A stretch of 13,249 bases of DNA from Acidimicrobiales bacterium (lineage in GTDB: Bacteria > Actinomycetota > Acidimicrobiia > Acidimicrobiales > SZUA-35): NCBI GenBank assembly GCA_013003325.1, contig JABDJU010000183.1, forward strand, positions 1-13,249, read 5' to 3'. The translations under genes and the position numbers were made by a program. Positions 5,442 through 11,868 of the stretch are shown piece by piece. Under the pieces are notes generated by a model. It had not been told where the DNA came from. It searched no databases and saw only the letters and a list, made by a program, of their open reading frames with translations. Every line of letters begins with the position of its first letter. Position 1 is the first letter of the stretch.

Positions 5442-6938
5442 ATGACGGCGCAAGGGCGAACGATCCGGCATGACACGCTGCCTGCCACACCGCCGGAGCA
5501 CTGCATCCTGGCGTTGGCGGGGGTCGAGCCTCGCTCGTTCCTCATCGGTCGCTGGCTGCTGATCGATCCGCCTGCCACGACCATCGACGCGCTGGCCGAG
5601 CGGGCCCTCGATGCGCTCGGTTCTGGCGCAGATCCCTCAGCGGTTGCGGCGGCCATCGTCGCTCGCTTATCCAGGATCGAACGCGTTCAGGGGGAACGGG
5701 ATCGGCTCGTGGTTCGCCTGGTGGGAGAGGGCATCGGATTTCAGGATGCAGTTCGGATCGCCGACAGCTGGATCGACTACGGCGTTCGCGCCCAGGTGCC
5801 GGAGCGGCGCTTTCGGGCCGCGATCATCTTCAGTCCCGAGGGTCGGTCCGTAGACGCGTTGGTCGAGATCGTCAGGAGCAGTCGGGTTCGACAGGTGGTG
5901 TACGTCGGTGGCTCGACGTGGACCCGCGACATCAAGACCGCCGGTGAGCGCGCCGACCTCGTCGACTTCTTGTGCCTCCAGGTGCTCGAGCATGCTGAGT
6001 CGGACTCGGACCACCAGTTGCTGAAGTTTGAACTGGCCCGCAACAGCTCGGGTTGGACACAAATCCAACCGTCGGCTGACGATCACCCGGCCCGCTGGCA
6101 GGAGCTAGCCGATGCTCTGTGTTCGCCCCAGAGGCACCGAATCGATGCCCAGCAGCTTCGGAACTGGTCAGGTCACCAGGTGACCGCCGACCTCGGATAT
6201 CGCGGTGCGCCGTGGCTACTCGCCTCCGGAGGGGTGGGCCCGGCGATTTGGCGTCCCGATCGAACCCTTGCCCCACTCAACCGCGACGCGACCATCAGCG
6301 TTGATGGGCCTGCGGATCCGTTCTGGCTGACAGCCACAACCGAGGGGTTCGCAGAGATGGAGTGGGTGAAGGTCGCCCGGTTGAAGAACCTCCGCGGAAA
6401 CGCGGCGGCCGATCAACCGCTCGATCGGATGGTGCGCACCCGGGACGCGAGCGGACGGGTTCGCCCGCTCGAGGATCTGAGCGATGCGCTGCGGAACTGG
6501 ATCTACGACCGGCTTGACCGGTTTGTGGCTCGCGCCGCCGGGGTGTCTCCCAACCGGGACGAGCCCTGGTGGAGTTCACCCAACATGGGTCTTCCGGGCG
6601 GTCCCTTTGTGGCCCTGCCCGTGATTTCGCGACACGGACGGCCCACCGTTTTTGCGCCCGGGACGGCAACGGGTTCGAGGATCCTCCGCATCCAGCCCCG
6701 TCGTCTGGATGTCGAGGCCTTGGCTGCACTGCTCACCGCCGGTCCGGTCCGTGATCGGCTGCTCGCTCTGTGCCCTCGGGACGAGCGGGGGAACCCGAAC
6801 GTGAATCTCGACGCCCTGGCGGCACTGCGGGTACCCAAACGCATACATCCTCTGATCCAGGACGACCTTGTGTGGGCCTATCGAAACGGGGATGTCGACG
6901 CGATGGCTCGTCTCGGGACCGAGGTCGTCTCCGGCTAG
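5442..6938 (+). CDS. Uncharacterised protein with a possible DNA target-recognition-like C-terminal half
   Basis: This 498-residue protein is not one I recognise. It has no signal peptide or membrane segment, so it is probably cytoplasmic. Residues 1-125 are helix-rich, with HCILALAGVEPRSF near 29 and a long segment LSRIERVQGERDRLVVRL. Around 125-200, RAAIIFSPEGRSVDALVEIV then VRQVVYVGG recalls the strand-helix-strand that follows the catalytic site in N6-adenine methyltransferases. Residues about 350-480 have the order seen in type I/IIG target-recognition domains: a WIYDRLDRFVARA helix, a WW.S motif, a PFVALPVISRHGRPTVF strand, ILRIQP, then LAALLTAGPVRDRL and NPNVNLDALAALRVP. No SAM-binding FxGxG or NPPY motif is present, so no methyltransferase activity is implied. 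The resemblance is my pattern reading and may be wrong. It lies between two sugar-nucleotide genes on the opposite strand and overlaps the convergent aminotransferase gene by 4 bases. Confidence 0.8.
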   Translation: MTAQGRTIRHDTLPATPPEHCILALAGVEPRSFLIGRWLLIDPPATTIDALAERALDALGSGADPSAVAAAIVARLSRIERVQGERDRLVVRLVGEGIGFQDAVRIADSWIDYGVRAQVPERRFRAAIIFSPEGRSVDALVEIVRSSRVRQVVYVGGSTWTRDIKTAGERADLVDFLCLQVLEHAESDSDHQLLKFELARNSSGWTQIQPSADDHPARWQELADALCSPQRHRIDAQQLRNWSGHQVTADLGYRGAPWLLASGGVGPAIWRPDRTLAPLNRDATISVDGPADPFWLTATTEGFAEMEWVKVARLKNLRGNAAADQPLDRMVRTRDASGRVRPLEDLSDALRNWIYDRLDRFVARAAGVSPNRDEPWWSSPNMGLPGGPFVALPVISRHGRPTVFAPGTATGSRILRIQPRRLDVEALAALLTAGPVRDRLLALCPRDERGNPNVNLDALAALRVPKRIHPLIQDDLVWAYRNGDVDAMARLGTEVVSG

Positions 6939-8041
6939 ATTCGTGCCCTCCGGAGCGCATCGACCACCCTTTCGAGGTCGGAGTCGGTGAGGGTCGATCC
7001 ACTTGGCAGGCAGATACCGCGACCGAAGAGCTCCTCGCACACCACACCACCCACCATCGCGCGATCGGCGAAGACCGGCTGCAGGTGCATCGGCTTCCAG
7101 GCAGGGCGCGCTTCGATGTTTTGGGCCGCCAACTCGTGACAGATGAGGTGCGGGTCCAGGCTGCGGGGGAGGAGACCGACGCTGAGCCAATGGTTGGGGC
7201 GGGTTGTCGCGCTCTGGGAGCACCATTCGAGCGACGGAAGCTGTGCTGCGTAGTAGTCGGCGATGCTTTTGCGCCGCTCGATCTTGGGCTCGAGTCCGGC
7301 CAGCTGCGCTCGGCCCAGGGCGGCGAGCAGATTCGACATGCGGTAGTTGAATCCGATGTCGGTGTGCTCGTAGTGCAGCACCGGCTGCCGTGCCTGAGTG
7401 GCGAGGTAGCGCACATGGGCGACGGTTTCCCCAGAGCCAAGCAGTGCACCGCCGCCGCTTGTGGTCATGATCTTGTTGCCGTTGAAGCTCAGGATCGAGG
7501 CTCGGCCAAACGTGCCTGCCGAGCGGGCGCCGGCCCGGGACCCGAGTGCCTCTGCAGCATCTGAGAGGAGCATGACTCCGAACCGTTCGCAGATCGGCTC
7601 CAGCCGGTCATAGTCGGCGCAGCTCCCGTACAGATCGACGCTGATCACTGCTTTGGGGAGACGGCCCGCAGTCTCCCGTTCGGCCAGGAAACCTTCGAGA
7701 AGCTCGGGATCGATCGCCCAGGTGTCGCGCTCGCTGTCGATGAAGACCGGCGTTGCCCCGGCATGCACCACGCCGAATGCGGTCGCTGCGAAGGTGAACG
7801 ACTGTACGACGACCTCGTCACCCGGTCCGATACCGGCATCGAGCAGGGCGAGATGGATCGCCGCAGTCCCGGAGGCCAGCGCCACGCAGGCCTCTGCGTT
7901 GGTGTACTCGCAGAGTTCGGCTTCGAAGGCGTCGAGTTCGGGCCCGACCGGGGCGATCCAGTTGCTGTCGAAGGCTCGCAGCAGCGCATCCCGTTCGGCC
8001 GGGCCGACGTCGGGCGCACTCAAGTAAATCCGATCGTTCAA
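6935..8041 (-). CDS. DegT/DnrJ/EryC1/StrS-family sugar aminotransferase
   Basis: This 368-residue cytoplasmic PLP enzyme transfers an amino group, usually from glutamate, to a keto nucleotide sugar. The opening IYLSAPDVGPAERDALLRAF and NWIAPVGPELDAFE, the SGTAAIHLAL cofactor loop, DAAEALGS, the PLP-binding Lys190 in SFNGNKIMTTSGGG, and late NHWLSV and WKPMHLQPVF segments are all family features. The N-terminus resembles PglE-type UDP-4-keto-sugar transaminases, but the exact sugar cannot be assigned. I chose the TTG start at 8041 because GGAGG (8049-8053) precedes it by 7 bases and the fold begins two codons later. Upstream in-frame starts would add up to 75 Cys/Arg-rich residues. The stop codon overlaps the stop of the convergent 5442 gene. 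A PadR-like regulator is divergent, 158 bases away. Confidence 0.93.
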   Translation of the reverse strand: MNDRIYLSAPDVGPAERDALLRAFDSNWIAPVGPELDAFEAELCEYTNAEACVALASGTAAIHLALLDAGIGPGDEVVVQSFTFAATAFGVVHAGATPVFIDSERDTWAIDPELLEGFLAERETAGRLPKAVISVDLYGSCADYDRLEPICERFGVMLLSDAAEALGSRAGARSAGTFGRASILSFNGNKIMTTSGGGALLGSGETVAHVRYLATQARQPVLHYEHTDIGFNYRMSNLLAALGRAQLAGLEPKIERRKSIADYYAAQLPSLEWCSQSATTRPNHWLSVGLLPRSLDPHLICHELAAQNIEARPAWKPMHLQPVFADRAMVGGVVCEELFGRGICLPSGSTLTDSDLERVVDALRRARI

Positions 8042-8048
8042 AATGCGA

Positions 8049-8053
8049 CCTCC
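8049..8053 (-). promoter_or_regulatory. Ribosome binding site supporting the TTG start of the aminotransferase
   Basis: GGAGG on the minus strand lies 7 bases before TTG 8041. It is the only good site near the beginning of the conserved fold and is the reason to accept a TTG start. Confidence 0.75.
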
Positions 8054-8070
8054 ACTCGCCGGTGAGCCGC

Positions 8071-8076
8071 AGGGTA
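8071..8076 (-). promoter_or_regulatory. Putative -10 box of the aminotransferase gene
   Basis: TACCCT on the minus strand fits TAnnnT. It would start transcription near 8064, leaving a leader of about 23 bases that contains the ribosome site. No clear -35 is visible. Confidence 0.35.
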
Positions 8077-8185
8077 GGTGGTCTGGCGAGCGTCGTCGTG
8101 GGTCTAAATGCTCACCGCAGGGAAGAAATCTGCTTCGATGACGACAACCGGCAGCGGCGGCCTGGGCGAATTCGCTGTTGGGCCC

Positions 8186-8191
8186 TATGAT
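8186..8191 (+). promoter_or_regulatory. Putative -10 box of the PadR-like gene
   Basis: TATGAT is close to the TATAAT consensus and ends 8 bases before ATG 8200, giving a predicted leader of about 2 bases. No clear -35 is seen. AAGG directly abuts the ATG and is too close to act as a normal ribosome site. Confidence 0.45.
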
Positions 8192-8199
8192 TACTAAGG

Positions 8200-8547
8200 A
8201 TGCGCCGCAAACAAGGAACAGCTTTGGTCCGCAATGAGGTCCGAATCCTTTCCGCTGCGCTGGCAATGCTTCGCGATGGAACCAGCGAGTTCCACGGCTA
8301 TCGGTTGGTCAAGGCTTTCGAGGACAGCGGCACCCCGAAACTTGCAATGAGCACCGTCTACCGATGTCTTTCGCGTCTCGAATCTCGAGGAATGCTTGCT
8401 GGCGAGTGGAGGATGGACCCCGACGATCCCACGGTTCGCCCGGTGAGGTTCTTCCACCTCACCCCCGAGGGCACCGAGGTAGCCAAGGACGCCGACGAAC
8501 AGTTCGACGTCGTTGGGTCTCAATTGAAACTGCGACCGGCCAAGTAA
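8200..8547 (+). CDS. PadR-like winged-helix transcriptional regulator
   Basis: This 115-residue cytoplasmic DNA-binding protein is the size of a minimal PadR (subfamily-1-like) regulator without the C-terminal coiled-coil domain. The fold is visible in order: helix 1 NEVRILSAALAMLRDG, helix 2 HGYRLVKAFED, recognition helix MSTVYRCLSRLESRGMLAGEW, then the wing, RFFHLTPEGTEVAKD. PadR proteins are usually ligand-responsive repressors, often autoregulating or controlling the neighbouring gene. The divergent aminotransferase gene, with a 158-base shared promoter region, is a natural candidate target; this is inference from position. ATG 8200 is chosen as the only start near the promoter-like TATGAT. 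The gene converges on the CoxE-like gene with a 38-base gap and no obvious terminator. Confidence 0.85.
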   Translation: MRRKQGTALVRNEVRILSAALAMLRDGTSEFHGYRLVKAFEDSGTPKLAMSTVYRCLSRLESRGMLAGEWRMDPDDPTVRPVRFFHLTPEGTEVAKDADEQFDVVGSQLKLRPAK

Positions 8548-8585
8548 ACCAGCTCTCATTTCGAGCGAATGGTGGCCCGGCCGGT

Positions 8586-9731
8586 TCAGCGCGCCGTCGA
8601 GCGAGACATGATGGCGGCCAGGTGCTCGAGTGACCGGTAGGAGTGGCCGGAGAGAAACAGGTCCACGTGGGGTAGGGCGGCTGCCATCCCAGCGGCCACC
8701 GGCGCATATCCCTCCGACGCCTTCAGCGGGTTGACCCAGATCAGCTGATGGGTCACCCGGTGCAGTCGCTCGATCTGCTCACCCAGCACCTCGGGATCAC
8801 CGCGATCCCAACCGTCCGACACCACCACGACGACGGCTCCCCTCGCCATGCCCCGGATTGCCCAGCGGTCGTTGAACTCGGAAAACGTGTCGCCGAGGCG
8901 GGTGCCGCCACTCCAGTCCTTCACCTCTGGAGCAGCTGCCGCCAGGGCCACGTCGGGGTCACGATTGGAAAGATGCCGGGTCAGCCTCGTGAGGCGAGTG
9001 CCGATCGCGAACGCTTCGACGCGAGCGCGAGCGTTCACCGCCGCATGGCTGAAACGGAGGAACGCCCGTGCGTAGGGTTCCATCGATCCGGAGACGTCGA
9101 GGATCATCACCAGCCGACGCGGCTTCACCGAGTCGACGGTGAAACGACGCTTGATCGGTTCCCCTTGGTGCTTGAGGGCCAACCGCACCGTCCGGCGCAA
9201 GTCCGGGGCTGCCCCGCCTCGCCTGACCGGGACCTGCCGTCGGCTTTGCTGGGCATGGCTGGTGAACCTCATCTGCAGCATCATCTTCTGCAGTTCTGCT
9301 AGCTCGTCGTCGGTGCAGTCTGCGAAGTCTTTGTCGATCAGGATTTCGGCGCGGCTGAATCGAACGGACTGTATGTCGTCGGCGCCCTGGTCGCCGTCGT
9401 CTGCGGAGTCGGCTTCGTCGTCGGTGTCGAGGGCGAGCGTGGCCGGTGGCGGCTCCCCTTCGACATTGATCCACTCTCCGTACTGCTGTTCCCAGAACGC
9501 GGCGAAGACCCGATCGTAGGTGCCGATGTCCTCCGGGCGCGAGACGAGGGTGGCCCGCCCGGCCCAGTACGGGGCGAGCCGATCACCCACCCCGACACGA
9601 TCGAGAGCCGATGCGAAGTTGAGGGTTGCCGAGATCGGTACCGAGAGGCCCGACTCTCTCAACGCCCGCGTGAATGCGACGGCGATCGCCTCACCCTTGT
9701 GGGCATCGAGCACCCGGTCGTTCGCCTCCAC
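8586..9731 (-). CDS. CoxE-type VWA domain protein, MoxR partner
   Basis: The protein has 381 residues. The VWA domain occupies the C-terminal half and has a complete metal-ion-dependent adhesion site: DVSGS (Asp212, Ser214, Ser216), Thr277 in WSGGTRLG and Asp306 in SDGWDRGD. The SDGWDRGD form and the N-terminal helical region (GLSVP, ALDRVGVGDRL, YDRVFAAFW) are typical of the CoxE family. Residues 102-119 are a very acidic linker. CoxE-type proteins form assemblies with a MoxR/CoxD ATPase that remodel or load metal into client enzymes; the matching ATPase is at 2387-3298. I chose GTG 9731 because conserved sequence begins there and a TAGCCT box lies 7 bases upstream. The longer in-frame upstream extension is antisense to the peptidase gene and is not protein-like. 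The gene is divergent from the peptidase gene. Confidence 0.9.
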   Translation of the reverse strand: MEANDRVLDAHKGEAIAVAFTRALRESGLSVPISATLNFASALDRVGVGDRLAPYWAGRATLVSRPEDIGTYDRVFAAFWEQQYGEWINVEGEPPPATLALDTDDEADSADDGDQGADDIQSVRFSRAEILIDKDFADCTDDELAELQKMMLQMRFTSHAQQSRRQVPVRRGGAAPDLRRTVRLALKHQGEPIKRRFTVDSVKPRRLVMILDVSGSMEPYARAFLRFSHAAVNARARVEAFAIGTRLTRLTRHLSNRDPDVALAAAAPEVKDWSGGTRLGDTFSEFNDRWAIRGMARGAVVVVVSDGWDRGDPEVLGEQIERLHRVTHQLIWVNPLKASEGYAPVAAGMAAALPHVDLFLSGHSYRSLEHLAAIMSRSTAR

Positions 9732-9738
9732 AATGTCG

Positions 9739-9744
9739 AGGCTA
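9739..9744 (-). promoter_or_regulatory. Putative -10 box of the CoxE-like gene
   Basis: TAGCCT on the minus strand ends 7 bases before GTG 9731, giving a predicted leader of about one base. The identical hexamer serves the divergent peptidase gene. Confidence 0.4.
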
Positions 9745-9815
9745 CGGGGCTCCGAGCTGCGGTGTGTCTCGGTCCAGCTCGGCCTCTGCTTCGCATCGCC
9801 GGGGCAGGGGGTCAC

Positions 9816-9821
9816 TAGCCT
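9816..9821 (+). promoter_or_regulatory. Putative -10 box of the S9 peptidase gene (leaderless start)
   Basis: TAGCCT ends exactly 6 bases before ATG 9828, so transcription would start on the A of the start codon. No Shine-Dalgarno sequence precedes this ATG, which fits a leaderless mRNA. Confidence 0.45.
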
Positions 9822-9827
9822 GAGACG

Positions 9828-11795
9828 ATGGCCGCAACGCCCCGACACCAGCAGATAGCTCACAACCTCATCGACGGCCAAAGCTGGGCGTCGACCCCGT
9901 CGGTTTCCCCCGATGGAACCCGTGTGGCCATGGTCGTGTCCACGATCGACCACAAAAAGAACAAGACGTTCAGCCGAATCTGGCTCGATGGCGTTCCCGT
10001 CACGGCCGGAGACTTCGACTCTGCGCCGTTTTGGTCTCCGGACGGCGCTCATCTCGGATTCACCTCCCGTCGAAGCGAGAACAAAGGGGAGGCGACGCTC
10101 CACGTGTTGCCGGTTGCTGTGGGAGGTGAGACGAGGACGGTCTGTGTGATGCCCGACGGAATCGAAGCGCCGGCGTGGTCGCCCGATGGCAACTGGATCG
10201 CGTTCACCAGCCGAACCCGGCACGAGCGCTACGAAGCCGAGGATGCTTCATTTCAGGCACCCCGGAAGGTCGAGCGGTTCGTCGGCCGACTGAACGGCGA
10301 GGATTGGATCTTCGACCGTCCCTCCGACGTCTACGTTGTGCCCGCTCTCGGAATCGGTGCACCCAAGAATCTGACTCCTGATGAGTTTCAACATGCCGGC
10401 ATCTCGTGGCTGCCGGATTCGTCGGCAGTTGCCACGAGTGCCCAGCGACACGACAGCTGGGATCGAGACTGGGCCGAAGACATCTATGTGGTGCCTCTGA
10501 ATGGCGACATCAGGCGGGTGACTGCCGGCGACGGGCGGTTCACGAATCCGTCGGTATCTCCGGATGGTTCGCGTATCGCCTTCATCGGAGCAACCGACAA
10601 TCGGACCTACCCGATGAACGATCAAGTGCTGGTGGCATCGCTCGACCGGTCCGAGCAACCGGTCTCAGATCTTGTGGTCGCCAGCACAGGTTTGGACCGG
10701 ACGTTCGCCTGCACGATCGGCACCCAGGACCCTCAGTGGATCAGCGATAGCGAGCTGCTTGCGACGGCCGAGGACAGAGGGGACACCCATGCCTACCGGG
10801 TCACCGCCGACGGCTCGGAACCACCCGTCGCAGTCACCTCCGGACCAATAACCGTCACCGGACTGTCAGCGTCAGCGGGGACCGTCGCGACAACCCAAAC
10901 CACGGTCAACCGGCTGAGCGAGCTGTTCGTCGGCGACCAGCAGATGTCGTCGGTCAGCGATGCGATTTCGGAACGGCTTCTCGAGTGGGAGAAATTCGTC
11001 GTGCCTACCGCCGACGGAACCGACGAGATCGATGCCTGGATCATGCGCCCGGCCGAGTTCGACGAGGCGTCGACATACCCGGTCCTGCTCAACGTTCACG
11101 GCGGACCGTTCACCCAGTACGGCGAATACTTCTTCGATGAGGCCCAGATGCAGGCGGCTGCCGGATTCGTCGTGCTGATGAGCAATCCGCGAGGCGGTAG
11201 CGGGCGACACAGCGAGTGGGGTCAGGCGCTCCTCGGCCCCAACCACCACCACTTTCAAGGAACGGGATGGGGAACCGTCGACGTCGACGACGTGATGTCG
11301 GTGCTCGATGCTGCCCTCGACCGTTACCGGTTCTGCGATCGCGACCGCGTCGGGATGCTGGGCGGCTCCTACGGGGGCTATATGGCCACGTGGCTGGCCG
11401 GAACCCACAGCGATCGATTCAAGGGAATCTGCTCCGAACGGGCGGTCAGCAATCTCACCGCTCTCGAGTGGAACAGCGATATCGCCACCCTCTTCACGCT
11501 CGAACATGGGGTGAGCCATCTGGAGGACCCGGCCTACTACGCCGACCGATCGCCGATCCGTTTCGTTCAGCACATCACGACGCCGATGCTCCTCATACAC
11601 AGCGAGGAGGATTGGCGCTGCCCTATCAGTCAGGCCGAGGAACTTTGGGTTGCGCTCCGTTTGCTCGACAAGGACGTCGACTTCTACCGGTTCCCGGGTG
11701 AGAATCACGATCTGTCAAGGGCGGGCTCTCCGATTCAACGTGTCCAGCGGGCCGAGATCATCCTCGACTGGTTCGCCGACAAGCTGGACCTCTGA
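9828..11795 (+). CDS. S9 family prolyl oligopeptidase / acylaminoacyl-peptidase-type serine peptidase
   Basis: The protein has 655 residues, the usual length for bacterial acylaminoacyl-peptidase-like S9 enzymes. Residues about 20-375 form a beta-propeller of TolB/WD40-like repeats, seen as recurring S.DG..[IV]AF/..SPDG motifs (SVSPDGTRVAMV, FWSPDGAHLGFTS, AWSPDGNWIAFTS, SVSPDGSRIAFIG). Residues about 387-655 are the alpha/beta hydrolase domain: HGGPF oxyanion region, Ser514 in GGSYGGY, Asp595 in SEEDWRCP, and His627 in GENHDLSR, a complete triad. The propeller restricts access to short peptides. There is no signal peptide, so it should be cytoplasmic. Start ATG 9828 has a -10 box six bases upstream and no ribosome site. 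It is divergent from the CoxE-like gene; no functional link is evident. The lipoprotein gene follows 73 bases later on the same strand. Confidence 0.94.
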   Translation: MAATPRHQQIAHNLIDGQSWASTPSVSPDGTRVAMVVSTIDHKKNKTFSRIWLDGVPVTAGDFDSAPFWSPDGAHLGFTSRRSENKGEATLHVLPVAVGGETRTVCVMPDGIEAPAWSPDGNWIAFTSRTRHERYEAEDASFQAPRKVERFVGRLNGEDWIFDRPSDVYVVPALGIGAPKNLTPDEFQHAGISWLPDSSAVATSAQRHDSWDRDWAEDIYVVPLNGDIRRVTAGDGRFTNPSVSPDGSRIAFIGATDNRTYPMNDQVLVASLDRSEQPVSDLVVASTGLDRTFACTIGTQDPQWISDSELLATAEDRGDTHAYRVTADGSEPPVAVTSGPITVTGLSASAGTVATTQTTVNRLSELFVGDQQMSSVSDAISERLLEWEKFVVPTADGTDEIDAWIMRPAEFDEASTYPVLLNVHGGPFTQYGEYFFDEAQMQAAAGFVVLMSNPRGGSGRHSEWGQALLGPNHHHFQGTGWGTVDVDDVMSVLDAALDRYRFCDRDRVGMLGGSYGGYMATWLAGTHSDRFKGICSERAVSNLTALEWNSDIATLFTLEHGVSHLEDPAYYADRSPIRFVQHITTPMLLIHSEEDWRCPISQAEELWVALRLLDKDVDFYRFPGENHDLSRAGSPIQRVQRAEIILDWFADKLDL

Positions 11796-11868
11796 AGCCG
11801 CCGCTCCCACTGGGCAAACGTAACGGGCGACGCCGACCGCGCCCTCACCCGTGGCAGGCTGTACGTCG

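Noticed and set aside
6770..7564. Plus-strand frame of 264 codons across the end of the unknown gene and the aminotransferase
   Set aside because: It spans two real genes in the wrong frame, and the aminotransferase motifs are on the minus strand.
2284..8126. Exact 12-base word CCGCAGGGAAGA in two promoter regions (2284-2295 and 8115-8126)
   Set aside because: A few shared 12-mers are expected by chance in 13 kb, and the flanks diverge. It is not strong enough to call a shared operator.
8548..8585. Possible terminator between the PadR-like and CoxE-like genes
   Set aside because: Only a 4-base inverted match (GCTC/GAGC) is present and there is no T-run.
10872..11708. Minus-strand frame of 278 codons inside the S9 peptidase gene
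   Set aside because: It overlaps the catalytic domain, whose Ser-Asp-His triad is plainly encoded on the plus strand.
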